Positions 11,449-22,730 of a stretch of DNA of 64,000 nucleotides are shown here, piece after piece; within the stretch, counting starts at the first letter, position 1, and each line of letters opens with the position of its first letter. The position numbers were made by a program, and so were the translations under genes. Source of the stretch: Limnephilus marmoratus (lineage: Eukaryota; Arthropoda; Insecta; Trichoptera; Limnephilidae); contig OU862923.1 of NCBI GenBank assembly GCA_917880885.1, positions 24,567,770 through 24,631,769 on the forward strand, in the 5' to 3' direction. Below the pieces are notes generated by a model. That model did no database searches, was not told where the DNA came from, and saw nothing but the letters and a program-made list of their open reading frames with translations.

Positions 11449-11552
11449 TCCAGAGTGGAAGATACTCTCAGTATATGTTGTGGTGTAAGACCACCATTCA
11501 GAATTGAAAAGTTGCTTGAAATGAACTTAGCAGTATTTGGTGAGTAGATCTG
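11449..11552 (+). repeat. SINE-B fragment
   Basis: CCAGAGTGGAAGATACTCTC, then ACCACCATTCAGAATTGAAA and TTGCTTGAAATG match the central body of the full SINE-B at 29474-29890. Head and tail are absent. The minus-strand frame at 11256-11663 overlaps it and is not considered coding. Confidence 0.7.
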
Positions 11553-12300
11553 ACTATCCGTTTGTCTTGCTGTCCGTAGAATTCCGAGTATTTTTCTCCA
11601 GCACCCCATTTCCATCCACTTTCTTTTACTCACTTTTAGAGACCAATGTACATGTTTCCACACCGCATAGAAATGTGGTGAAAGTCAACGTCCGGACGAG
11701 TGTCATCTCGGTGGTCCCGTCATCCCTCTGTCGCTCCACATCTTTTGCATTTATCCCATGACGTCTTTAGTCATGGAAATTCTTCTTCTCACTTCTGTTT
11801 TAATGTTGATACATGAGTGTCCTTCGGTGTAAATGTTTCTAATGATGCATATGAGATGTTTAGGAACTCTCATATCTTAAGTAGGTACTTCCTACAGATG
11901 GTTCCACTGTACACAGACAAACCCTTTGGAACATCAATGTAACAGAGCGTTGCGGACATGTTCAACTTCACGACACTTCTAATAAGTCGGATGAGTATTT
12001 GCTCTCCAGTTGTACCTTTTTGAACCCTTGAAAAATTTGGAATTCACAATATCACAATATTAGGGAGTTTATTAAACATTTTTATACTTTTGTAATAAAT
12101 GTTGATTCGTGTTCTCGATAAATTTGTTTAACGATAATTTTTTTTTTTGTTTTTTTTTTTTTATATTTTAAAACTAAAAACGTATCTACGCTAAATTTGT
12201 TTCAGGAAGCCTAAAATCGTAGCAGTTTCTCGTTAGAGAATAGTTAGCAATAAACTGTTAGCAATATCAATATTATCTCATTAGCAACAAACTGTACTAT
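11553..12300. other. No gene recognised
   Basis: Unassigned. Contains T-runs near 12140-12165. Confidence 0.45.
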
Positions 12301-12301
12301 T

Positions 12302-12500
12302 ATTTTATTTTGAAAACATTGCATAATTACATCGTTATATGATCTTTGGCTGTCCAACTAGGCAATTTGCCCGTTTTAGAACAGTCAAAATGAACAGATT
12401 TTTACATGTAATTAGTGTGTTGACTATAATATTGTCTTATACTTAAATATAACACTTGATAAATAATATTAAGGTTTGATGGTAGATACAAGAAGTTACT
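12302..12500 (-). mobile_element. LINE 3' UTR fragment
   Basis: The minus strand carries TTTTGACTGTTCTAAAACGG, then CCTAGTTGGACAGCCAAAG, the same stem-loop as at 1325-1369, followed by an A/T-rich tail AAAATAAAATAAT. Upstream it also matches the GTAACTTC region of the first LINE. No RT coding remains. Confidence 0.65.
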
Positions 12501-12519
12501 CATAAGTATAAATTATATA

Positions 12520-13050
12520 TTTAACAATAAAAAATAAAAAAAAATAAAATATAGAGAAGAGAAATAAAAAGAACATTCCAAAAGAAGAATTAAGTATTTT
12601 TTTTATTTTTTTTTATCAGCACTTATGCTTTTCAACCATTCCAAGAAATTTAAGTATTGATTTTGATGAATTAATCAACTCGAGAATCAAAAAAAAGATA
12701 AGAAAAAAATGGATTAAAAGAAAAAAGGAAGTAGAGAAAAGAAAATGCAAAGAAAAGAAAAATTTAAGCAGTTTTTGAACTTAAAGTGTATAAAAATAAT
12801 ATTAAGATAATACCAATATAATACTAGTATATATACCTATACCAATTATTAATACCAACAATATTCATCATAATATAATCTGGTAAGATTTTTTTTTAAC
12901 TTTTACTTAAATACTAAGGTATTATTGACTAATCGATGCCACACTTGAGATTTGAGTTGGAAATGCATTGTTTTTACCTTAGTACTCGTATATCTGCTCA
13001 TACAACATCTGAACCATACAGACCTCATGCCATTGTTCTGGTTTTTTATT
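12520..13050. other. A/T-rich low-complexity stretch
   Basis: Repeated runs of A and T and GAAAAG-type words, with no frame of interest. Confidence 0.5.
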
Positions 13051-13051
13051 A

Positions 13052-13195
13052 ATTGCCGGCAACCCGGGCGTTTATTGAAATAACATTATCATATACAAAC
13101 AAGTAAGCAACCCGTCTCACCAGACGATGTCTGTTCTGAGACGGGTACATAAATATGCATAGATACGCACATACATACACATAGATTATTTTAAT
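13052..13195 (-). repeat. Family G repeat, copy 2
   Basis: Shares TGCCGGCAACCCGGGCG and ATCATATACAAACAAGT with 97-206. An internal pair AACCCGTCTCACC / TCTGAGACGGGT can form a stem. SINE-A follows directly. Confidence 0.6.
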
Positions 13196-13199
13196 TTAT

Positions 13200-13648
13200 T
13201 TTTTTATATTAGCTCCACACAGGAGGTACTGAGGTAAATAATTCCCTTCAGGGCCTTTGTCATCTTTGGGGATGTTGTGTGGAGGGTCTTTTTAGGAAAG
13301 GAAGGAGAGGAAGCTCTGGGAAGGAAAAGGGTATTAGGGGTGGCCGGGTGGGTAGAAATCTGCGAGTCAGTGTGTCCAGGAGTGACGGACGTATGAATCC
13401 ATCCCTACCACTGCGGTGCAAGGCGATATTCCGAGAGAGTACGGCTGGAGAAGTCAAAGGGACTCCCTCAACCATTCTCTTCCGAAGTCTGACGCATCCG
13501 CCACCAAGACCCGGACAAACCTCATCCCATGGACCCGGGAACCCCTGCTAAATCACGAAACGTACCACTTAGGGCAGAGGTGTTGGTTATCCAATAAATG
13601 GTTCCCGGTGCGGCAGTACCCATACCCTCCTCCCAAAGTACAACCATG
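13200..13648 (-). repeat. SINE-A, near full-length copy
   Basis: All the SINE-A landmarks are present: GTGTGGAGGGTCTTTTTAGG, GGAGTGACGGACGTATGAAT, GGCAGAGGTGTTGGTTATCC and CCCATACCCTCCTCCCAAA. It is longer in the middle than the 6508 copy. Frames at 13260-13649 on both strands are products of the repeat. Confidence 0.65.
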
Positions 13649-14136
13649 ATGCCAGTAACGATAAAAAAATGTATCTTATTCATAAAAAAAAGTTTTTATT
13701 GCAAGTCCTTTTCGATTAATTCCCTTCGTAGTAAAAATTTTAACCAAAAACAATTAACAAAATCAGCAAACAAGTCAAAGCACGTCCTAGAGGACTTGTA
13801 ATTATAATAGAGTTAATTATGTAACGCGCCGTAAGTTGAAATCGCCACCAGCGTTTAGTCCTAAGAACTTTTAGGGCGGAAGTGGATTTCTCATAAAACA
13901 TCGTTTTTCTTTGGATCACGTTTTTAAATGAGAAAATTGAATTATGTATTCCGCAAGGACTGTCATTAAGTGAAAAATGAGTTATGAGAGAAAAGTGTAC
14001 TTTGACCGCTGACTGATGAAAAGACGAAATAAATTTCCCTATATTCGTTATCTTTGTAAGAAATACCTTTTAATGTGAACACAGCTCAAGAGTCTCAATT
14101 GTACCCAATTATTTGAAGAAAGTAAAACTATGGCAT
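13649..14136. other. No gene recognised
   Basis: Unassigned AT-rich sequence. Confidence 0.45.
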
Positions 14137-15628
14137 AGGCCACTTGCATCACAATTTTAATTTTTTTTCTATTCTAAAACATTTCGTCTTTTTTTAATCA
14201 TATTTTTGCAACCCTGGCGATTTTTTGAAAATTTCAATCCGAAAAATCAGACCGTTTTTTATAAACCGGAAAGACAGGAAATAATTTTATGCGCGTGAAA
14301 AAACGATAATTACATAGCCGAAAATCATTTAAAAATAAATAACGTTTTCCGCACGAATGGCACAGGAGAATAACGAGGCATAACAAAAATATTACATCTC
14401 ATAAATATTTTTTCCTTGATCCTTCTTATTGATATAATGATTATAATGTTCAATGTCTATATATGACTAAATCCAATGTGAAATACTTGTACTTGTAATT
14501 GATAATAATAATGATGATATATTATAAAATTTGATTTTGTTAAAATCAACACCATCGCCATTACACTTCTCAAACAAGTACAGAAGGCATAAAATGTACG
14601 GGGTTCTCTCCGTAACATCTGTCAAAACGTTAAGAGGGCATTACCAGAGAAAGCCGGAAATACGTCATTTTCAAAAAAGTTTTTAGACGTATTGACTCTT
14701 TTCCATAAAAAATTATAAATGGATTTCGAAAGATTGTTCTTTTATCCAGCATAGTTATGTAATAAATTTTTAGAATTTTTTTTAATTTTTAGTATAATAA
14801 GGTTATACCATAGGTCGTTGGCAGATTTGTTAAATTTTCAAAAAAGTTTTTGTATTATACCAAACCCATTTCAAATAATGTAATCATGCAGTAAAATAAA
14901 TCAATACATTATCTAGCAAAGTTATGTATTAGAATTTTAATTTTAGTTTCAATAAAATCATAAAAAAATATCTACGTACATGTGTTTCTTGACGAAAATT
15001 GGTCCATTTGTGTATTTATTTGCGCACTTACAAACTAATATATTTCAGATTTTTTTAACATTCTTATTAAATTTAGACATTATTGAAAAATGATAAATAC
15101 TTATAATCAAAAAATAACTACAAAAAGTACACTATTTTAATAGTTTTATCATCACGCCTTTCAGCATTTTTTGATGAAGGTATAAATTAAAGCTAATTTG
15201 GATTGAAATAAATTCGATATTGAGTTATAATTTTAAAAAGCTGGTACGGAGAATAATCAATCTTTCTCATTGTAACCGCCCTGCACGATCGGAAGAACAA
15301 CTTTCGACGAAATGTGGATTTTCGTCCGCTGGCTGGTTAAACGCTCTTAAACCAAATGATAAGTTCGCGGAGAATATACAATAAATCTAGTGAATTTAAA
15401 TGTCAAATTCAAAAATTCTCCTGAAATCAAAGTGTTACTATAAAAAAAAAAAATTCAGTGTGGAATTTCACAAAATTTATAAAACATTATTGGAGATGGG
15501 ACATTTTCATGTAGTGACGTCACGAGCCAATATTTCGAAAAAAATTTACTAACATTTTCGTAATCTTAGTAAAAAAATCTATCGACCCGATTTTTTCCAA
15601 GTCGTTATGAAATCCATGCAAGTGGCCT
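14137..15628. mobile_element. Possible TIR element with AGGCCACTTGCAT ends
   Basis: AGGCCACTTGCAT at 14137-14149 is the exact inverse of the right end at 15616-15628. The interval contains the TTAA-flanked element, which would then be a nested insertion. No target duplication was found, so this outer element is less secure than the inner one. Confidence 0.4.
14630..15350 (+). mobile_element. TTAA-flanked non-autonomous DNA transposon, copy 1
   Basis: Bounded by TTAA at 14630-14633 and 15347-15350, with imperfect inverted ends GAGGGCATTACCAG and (inverted) GAGCGTTTAACCAG. A 717-bp copy lies in inverse orientation at 44169-44885 and a fragment at 20824-21060. TTAA duplication is typical of piggyBac and Kolobok transposons, but the ends do not start with the CCC usual for piggyBac. 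No transposase is encoded. Confidence 0.65.
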
Positions 15629-15908
15629 GAGAGGCTGTAGGTAGTGAGGAAGGGAAGAAGAAAGTGGGGAAGTACTTGGCTATTCAAGTATGGTCACCAA
15701 ACATGTCTAAAGTCATTTCAAGTAACATTTTGATTCGGAATGGTGGTCTAACACCAGGGAGATCTTCGACTCTATTATATATTATTTTTAATTAATGAAA
15801 TGTTTAAATAATACAAATCAATTTAATTGTATACGCTGGTATTTGAACGCGCGACCATCGAATTGCTAGTCAAAAGCCGTATCCCTTGACCCTGGAGGAC
15901 GTGTCTAA
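15629..15908 (-). repeat. SINE-B with tRNA-like head, tail-truncated
   Basis: On the minus strand a tRNA-like head lies at about 15838-15905, with an A-box-like AGGGTCAAGGGATAC and a B-box-like GCGTTCAAATACC. The SINE-B body follows (GGTCTAACACCAGGG, CATTTCAAG in plus orientation). The poly(A) end is lost at the junction with the TIR element. Confidence 0.65.
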
Positions 15909-16183
15909 TCATCAGCATAGTGAAAAGAAGGCGAAGATGTTGATTGCTGACTATTATTTTTTATTTTGATTCTGAATTATTGTGGTTTCAATTGGATAAT
16001 TAAAATTTTAGGTATCGTGAAGGTACCTCTACTCTAAACGATTTTTAATCATATATTATAATAAAACAAATATAAAACTTATTTCCACTTTAATTTATTG
16101 ACCGTAACCGGATTCAGCCTGTTAAGGCCATCTGAAGACTGGTAAAAATTATTCATATCTCACGGTTTATACACACAAATAAA

Positions 16184-17033
16184 GGGGGAAGGGGAGAGGG
16201 GTGGTCTACAAGGATTTTATTCGAATATTTGGTTTTTTACAATAAGGAACTCCAGTGAAAAATATTCTGGCTTTAAAAAAATATGTTCATATAGAATATA
16301 GACCGATAAACGCTGTTTCTGAATATATAAGTTTTATTTAATAATGAGTATATTAAACGCAGAGTTTTAAATTTTTTTATTAAAAAGTCCATTTTTAATC
16401 GGATCGTAAAAATACGCCGTCAAGGTGACGTCACTGTTCGACATGTCGTGACGTCACCGTAAAGTCATTGTAAGGGAATATATGATATGACACAAGCCAT
16501 AGTATTAATTTATTCGTTTATTTACATACTGTTTATAGAGATTTAGTTGTTGTGTTAATTGAAACATTATTTAGGCCTAAATAATGTTTCAAAAATAAAG
16601 GTACCTCTTATTATTATTAGTTTATCTCTATTATATTATTGAAAATAATCAAAAACTACTGCACAAAAAAATAGTAATGCTATTTCTAGGGAGAATACTT
16701 CGAACAACGGAATTCAAAATGGTGGCAGTAGATCAGCTGATTGCCCGATCCTATACTAATTTTTCAGGAGTGATGACGCCACACAATTCGCCATACATAC
16801 TGTGGTTTTCAGGGGGTCTTGAAAAATTGAAACTTTGATAATTATTAAAAGTAACTCTAAAAATAAAAATAAAAATTCAGTTATTTACGTTAGAAGGTTA
16901 TTCATTTATAAAAAAAGGATTGGAGTTCTCTATTGTCATCAAATAGACAGCCAAAGACCACTCAGTAACAATTGTAAGAAAACCCACATATTCGAATAAA
17001 ATCGTTGTAGACCATCCCTCTCCCCTCCCCTCA
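16184..17033. mobile_element. TIR element with G-rich ends
   Basis: About 60 bp at the left (GGGGAGAGGGGTGGTCTACA, then TTTTATTCGAATAT) is repeated in inverse orientation at 16970-17033. The interior has two GTGACGTCAC-like palindromes near 16420-16450 and no transposase. It is a non-autonomous DNA transposon; superfamily and target duplication were not resolved. Confidence 0.6.
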
Positions 17034-17331
17034 TGGAATTCCTCCAAGAATTGTCAGTCTAAAAAATAGAGGCTTTAACCATATTATTTAGTTCCTATCT
17101 CAGAACTGCCAGTCCTTTCTCACCTTCTCCCACCCTTCAACCTTTGAACATACTACTTCGATTGTTTATGTCTTATCCACAAGCTCTGAGCGATTAGGAC
17201 TCATACATCATTGTATACCAAAAAAAATGATTGGTAGGTAATATTCATCATTATTAAGGGATATTTTAATTGTGTTCTCAGTGATGTTGTAGACTGAAGA
17301 AACCCAAGATTCGTAGAAAATGTACACATGA

Positions 17332-17700
17332 TGTCCGGGGGGTAAAGCGCATTAACTTCGGGAGGTGATTCTACATGATAGTATAAGCAAAAAAGATGAA
17401 TAACTTTTTTCGAAATTCCAACTTTTAGGGGTAGTTTTATGGTAAAAAGATAAAATTAGACCGGCGTGTGCGGGCAGCATTATTATTACCAAGCAACGTT
17501 GTAACAATCGCGCCCGGCAAGCTAAGAGCAACTTTACCGAGTAAATTTTACCTTACATTGAGGATTTTTAGTAGGTTTGTCTTTTTATATGGGAAAAAAA
17601 GTTGGAATTTCAGAAAAAGTTATTAATCTTTTTTACTCCTACCATCATGTAGAATCACCTGATCATCTCCCGAAGTTAATGCAGTAATGCACCCCGGACA
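17332..17700. mobile_element. TIR element with TGTCCGGGG ends
   Basis: Both ends carry TGTCCGGGG, then GCATTAACTTCGGGAG, GTGATTCTACATGAT and AATTCCAAC in inverse orientation; the arms are about 95 bp. CCCTGTATA follows directly on the right. It is 369 bp with no coding. A one-sided copy lies at 39052-39158. Confidence 0.65.
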
Positions 17701-17904
17701 CCCTGTATAACAAGGTTGGCTCATACAGTCTTTAAACAACAACAAAAAAAGGTCTCTCGCAAGCTTGTGACGTAGCTTGAAATCCATTTGGAGTACCAAC
17801 GAAAGGAACGTTTTATTTCTCCCTTCAATGGGTAGGTATATGATATTATTTTTTGTTAAATTTAGTCGAACTTGTGTATGTACACAGGAGTCGAATTAAG
17901 TCAA

Positions 17905-18130
17905 TAAAATATTGTTTTTTAAAAGTAATAATGTGGTGTACAGTTGTAACAATGTGGAGAACGGTAGAAAAGTCGGAGACGCCCTAGGAAGACTTACGCA
18001 TTATCTCAGCACTAGAATGATACACACAGTCGATAAAATGTTGTTTTTTAACAGTAACAACCTGTTATGTAGTTTTGAACTGAAGAAGAAGTCGGGGATG
18101 CCCGAGGAAGGCTTAAAGTACCGATATAAT
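17905..18130 (+). repeat. Tandemly duplicated LINE C-terminal remnant
   Basis: Two units of about 125 bp each contain TTGTTTTTTAA, then GAAAAGTCGGAGACGCCCTAGG or GAAGTCGGGGATGCCCGAGG. The second motif is the DNA that encodes the GRRSRGRPRK tail in the LINE at 1160-1190. Both are decayed. Frames here (17912-18148) are not functional. Confidence 0.5.
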
Positions 18131-19783
18131 GTAGTTTTTAAACAGTAGATAACGATACAGTGTACAGTAGTGAAAATTCGAGGAGTGGAAATCAAACAAA
18201 TAACGCGCTAATATTATAGGGTTTTGTGATTTGGGTTTGAAAAGTTGGGTATTTGTTTTAAACATCTGGCATCTTCTCCGTGGCGTCTATTTTTTCTGGT
18301 AGCTTGTAATGCTTATTTCCGCAACAATGACTGCAAATATTTTGACAACTCAAATTTTCCTGTCTGTGATTCACAAGAGTTGTTTCGTGTTACTTTCATT
18401 CATGGCATGTTTCATAGTAATTATATTCTTGAGGCGGCAAACAATAACTAAAAAACGTACCCACCATAGAAGACCCATGCGATGTAGATATGTTTGTAGG
18501 AGTATGTTTCATCGCGCATCGCCAAGTTACTAAAGTAACTTCTAGCATAATGCAACAAGGCCCGCCACGTTCTTTCACGTAATTCACGTCTCCAACTATA
18601 CCTTTCACATTATACACGTTCACAAGAGAGATAGAAGTGTACTACGAGCGTGCCTGTGTGCCGGAAACAATCTTATTTTTTATTAATCTTCTAGTTTTCT
18701 GTTAATTCTACACTGGTGGCCCCGAGTAAAATAATTTTTCCTCACGGATTGGGGATTATATGTGGAAGGTTTTTTTTGAGGAAAGTAATGAGTAATGACT
18801 GAAGATGGGTTTCGAAGAGACCCACGTGGTAAAAAAAAACTAAACGTGCTGTAGGAGAGTGAAAATTCTGCAGAACTTTTTTTATTATTCATAGTTAGAT
18901 TAGTTAGTTTATTAGTTAGTTATTACATATAGTTAGATTACATTGGTAGCGTGCTGTTCATGTCTCACTAGCAACTGGGAGCAGGAGCATTTTAACGTGA
19001 AAATAAAAATAACAACACTATTTCAATAAAAATAGAAGACAAAAAAATGAGCATCATACCTTTGGTAATACATTCTTATAAATTGTTTTTAATAAAATTG
19101 TGGATGTTTGATCTGTCTTAGCTGTATATTGTAAATATTAATATTTAAAATAATTAAATCAATTTCACTCGAATTTCGATACTCTTTCTTGATCAACTGA
19201 GGGAACTACTTGCAAATTTCATAAAAACCCTTAATTGACGTGGTGAACAAACTTACGTAAGTGATGTCTTGGGTCCCGGGGACTCATTGAATTGAATATT
19301 TTCACTGTTGAACTAAAGACAACAAATTCTTTTCCACAAAAATATAACCATTCATAATGTTTAAATTCAACAAACATGTGTCATTACATTAAATCTTCGA
19401 TTCTAAAAATGTTGTTTCCGTTTGATAAAACGACAACTTTTAAACTTATATATTTGAAACAACAATAGTTACACGTAATTTGCACAAAATGCAAGACATG
19501 TTGCGTGATCTAGTTTAAATTTTCAATTTATACTTCCTTTTATAGTTCCTCATGTAATATCGAGCCAACGCTCGATAGTGTCTATCTTTGAACTAAATAT
19601 GGCATAGTACTTGACTCGCCATCTTGACAATTAAACTGAAAACAAGTTAAGCAAGTGATGCGTGGGTCACTGAGACCCATGTGACTATTGTAAATAGAAT
19701 TTGTACTTATGAGATGCCAAGGGGGGGAGTTTCGACGTGGGCCCGTGCAATGACGTTATATAAATAGACTTGCCATAGTCTCA
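18131..19783. other. No gene recognised
   Basis: Unassigned. AAGTGATG followed by TGGGTC occurs twice (about 19260 and 19657); the second has a small TGGGTC / GACCCA stem. Frames at 18245-18623 show no domain. Confidence 0.4.
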
Positions 19784-19894
19784 TGGTACTTCAACACCAA
19801 AGCCAACCTTCCAACTCCGAACTTAGTTTGGAGTTGGAAGGTTGGCCGATTGTGTGGTGGCTGCGGCCAACCCTCCAACCCCGAATTCCGAACC
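19784..19894. repeat. Hairpin element, copy 1
   Basis: CCAACCTTCCAACTCC pairs perfectly with GGAGTTGGAAGGTTGG, with a loop of about 15 bp, and a further similar arm follows at 19863-19894. Related hairpins lie at 20117-20225 and 20320-20436. No coding. Confidence 0.6.
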
Positions 19895-20116
19895 CAAAAT
19901 GGCGCACATCGAACAGCTGTAGCTACGCTGTATCTTATATCAGTTACCTATAATTATTACGTTATGTACTTATATACACGACATGTTTTCAAACAATTGT
20001 TATACCACTCTCCGTAATAATATTGTCATTTTAATAGTACGCGACACGCACGTCTTGATCGCCTGCCATTCGCAGATTGATGTGTGGACAGCTGTGGTAG
20101 GCTGGTTCGTATGAGT

Positions 20117-20225
20117 TGACTCGAACTCCAACCTTCCAACTCAAACTTCCAACGCACGAACACCCCTCCACACGATCGTTCAAACGTTTGAAGTTGGAAC
20201 GTTGGCCGCTGTGTGGGCTTACCAT
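20117..20225. repeat. Hairpin element, copy 2
   Basis: Left arm ACTCCAACCTTCCAACTC and right arm GAAGTTGGAACGTTGGCC are imperfect inverses. The centre CCAACGCACGAAC is shared with copy 3. Confidence 0.55.
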
Positions 20226-20319
20226 CACATACTCGCAAAATTATGTGGCAAGTAAGAAACACTCTTTTGTTTTCAGTAACTTCTTAATTCAAAAGTTATT
20301 CATGTATTAAAAAGATATG

Positions 20320-20436
20320 CTACTTCCACACCAAAGCCAAACTTCCAACTCGAACTTTCAACGCACGAACTACCCTTCTACAAAATCGTTCGAAAGTTTG
20401 AAGTTGGAAGTTTGCCTCAGTGTGGCCGTACCATAA
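20320..20436. repeat. Hairpin element, copy 3
   Basis: Arms of about 50 bp: CCACACCAAAGCCAAACTTC, then CCAACTCGAAC, against TTGAAGTTGGAAGTTTGCC and CAGTGTGGCC. The ends resemble CCACAC-type MITE ends. No target duplication was resolved. Confidence 0.55.
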
Positions 20437-20823
20437 GACAATCAAAGAATGTTTGTTTTTTCTCCAATGACCACAAAATTGTCGGACGGGGAACATGAAA
20501 ATTAATTGAACCGTTTATAATAATCGACAGTAATTAGTAATTTGTGTGTATATATAAATGAAATGTTATTTCTTCACTTTTACTGGTGTTTACCGGTAAT
20601 GGAAACATTTTCTCATCACACAGGAGGGCATTTTGGCGCTTTTTAAATGCAATTTTCCTACTGGTAAGACACGAACTTTCTCGACGAGTGGCAGTTTAGT
20701 ACTACAGTACTAGAAATCGAGAACAGTGCAATTGCCTTGCTTTTGGCTTCCCACTTTGAGATTTCTACCCCGCGTCTACAGTAGGTATGTAAAGTCTTTC
20801 GGCCCGTGTACCTACGACATCAC

Positions 20824-21060
20824 TTACGGTCCATTAACCAGCGGCCGAGAAATCAAATTTCGTCAAAAGATGGTCTTCCGATCATACCCATGCAACAGTA
20901 AACGGCGGTTTTGATGAGAAATATTGATTATTCTCCGTACCAGCATTTTTAATAAATAACTCAATAAGGATTTTATATCATTGAAAATTTGCTGTAATAT
21001 ATAGGTACCTACATCAAGTTAGCAATAAAAATTCTCAAATGCATGATGAAAAATTTAAAA
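20824..21060 (-). mobile_element. TTAA element, one-end fragment
   Basis: GGTCCATTAACCAGCGGCCG, then AAATTTCGTC, ATGAGAAATATTGATTATTC and TAATAAATAACTCAAT match the start of the 44169-44885 copy. The other end is lost. Confidence 0.6.
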
Positions 21061-21667
21061 AATTATTTACCTTTTGAAATTATTTATTTATCAAAAATGA
21101 AGTACCTATTTTTATAGGCATTTTAAGAAACTTACTAAAAAAGTCAAAATTTTATCAAATAAATGACTAATTTAAAAAAAATTGATAATATTTTAATTAA
21201 ATAGTTTGTTGCATTGGCCTGTTCGGGACCTAGAAGTAGAAAAGACTTTATGTCAAAATTGTTAACCTGGATACTTACAGCATTAGTCGTAGTGAGGTTA
21301 ATAATTGAAATGTAAACAATTAATTTAATGCGGAAAACAAAAAAAAATGGTGACATGATTTATTTTTTGATTTGTGCATATTATCATATTATTTCTAGAG
21401 ATTTTCTGTTCAGTGTACTAGTTATACTAGTTTGTAGGTAGTAAGTATGGCAGGGCACAGCGGGGACTGTGTTCACAATTACACAAATGACTACGCAGAT
21501 GAGTGGCGTCTGCTGAAATCCAATTCTGTAATTGGAGGCCCAGACTTGGCAAGGGGCGCGACGCTGATATCGTTACACCCGCCCGGACCCCTTGCACCGT
21601 CACTGCCTTTACTCGCTATGTAAACGTTAAATAATACGTGTTATCACCATCATTTATTTGATTTTTA

Positions 21668-22100
21668 TACTAGCTGGGGTACCCGGCTTCACCCAGGGAG
21701 TTGAAATGAGATTGAGCTGACGTTCGACCCCACGACGCGACGGATCATGCTTTATATACCCCAACCAATGGATAGCCCCACCCATACAAAAAAACCTTCG
21801 AATGGTCCACAATCTCCCAGAACATTCCACAACATTCTTATAGATTTCTTCGAGTCTTTTGGACTGTTCCAGGATGTTCTGGGATGTCTATTCCCGAACA
21901 TCCCAAAACATTTCAAAATGTTCTGGGATGTTTTGGAATGTTGTGGAATGCTCTCGGATACTCTCGAATGTTCTGGAATATTCTGGAACTTTCTAGAGGG
22001 CAAAACTTCCAGCCCTTATATCTTCAAAAGCACGCCCTTCAGATGAAAACTTCTTCATGGATGGGGGTAGAGAGCTACCACACTACATAACTCCCTTGAT
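21668..22100 (+). repeat. Dispersed repeat carrying HSE-like array
   Basis: Starts ACTAGCTGGGGTACCCGGCT, a head related to those at 29190 and 31921, and continues into a 10-bp-period stretch (21810-21998) of TTCTGGGATG/GAACATTCC-type units. The overlapping frames at 21747-22090 on both strands come from the periodic sequence. Class unknown; a Helitron is possible. Confidence 0.5.
21965..21994. promoter_or_regulatory. Six-unit heat-shock-element-like array
   Basis: Six contiguous alternating pentamers fit nGAAn/nTTCn exactly: CGAAT GTTCT GGAAT ATTCT, then GGAAC TTTCT. Three such units define a heat shock element bound by trimeric HSF. More scattered units lie upstream from 21810. No host promoter is recognised next to it, so function is uncertain. 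Confidence 0.55.
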
Positions 22101-22286
22101 CGTACCGGGACTCGTTTGAGTTTTAGCGGGACGAGAATTGTACACTTTCTTTTATAATATACATTGATAACAAAATATTGGTATTTTTATTGAAGATAAA
22201 AACGGGTTTGATCTAGTGAATGCGTAAATTTCATACATTTATCCAACTACGTAAACAGCAGTTCACTTAGATTCATTGGTTGTATT

Positions 22287-22730
22287 GTCAAGCGTCCTCC
22301 GTCGCTGAGGGGTAAGGTGCTCAAACACGAATCTGCGAATTGCGGGTTCGGAGATCCCGGTGTGCGCAAAAGTAAATTTTATTTACCAAATTGTGTTATT
22401 TATTATAGGGGTACAAACCACGATGGTAGATACTCTCGGTATCGCCCTAGTGAAATACCACCATTCAGAAACGAAAAGTTGGTTGAAATGGCTTTAGCCG
22501 TGTTTGGTAACCAGATTTGAATAACCAGATACTTCCTACTTTATCTTAACTCTTTCACATTTTCTTCTCTCCTCATCTTCTTTCCCTCCCAATCTCCTTC
22601 CCCTTCCTACAGACCCTCCAGTCTCACAATATACCGCCGTCGGCGAAGCATCAGTCTCAGGGGTTCCGATTAGCAGGGAGTAGTAGGGACTGTTGTGCGG
22701 TATTCACGCAAAAGAAGACGTCGCAGAATA
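22287..22730 (+). repeat. SINE-B, divergent full-length copy
   Basis: A tRNA-like head with A box near 22301-22316 (GTCGCTGAGGGGTAAG) and B box GGGTTCGGAGATCCC at 22343-22357 is followed by the SINE-B body (AAATGGCTTTAGCCGTGTTTG at 22486-22506) and the GTGCGGTATTCACGCAAAAG end. The head differs from the other SINE-B copies, so it may stem from a different tRNA or be older. Confidence 0.75.

Noticed and set aside
11256..11663. 135-codon minus-strand frame
   Set aside because: Half of it is inverse SINE-B; no domain or codon-usage support.
21747..22090. Frames on both strands in the HSE-like array
   Set aside because: The 10-bp-period sequence lacks stops by composition; both strands are open equally.
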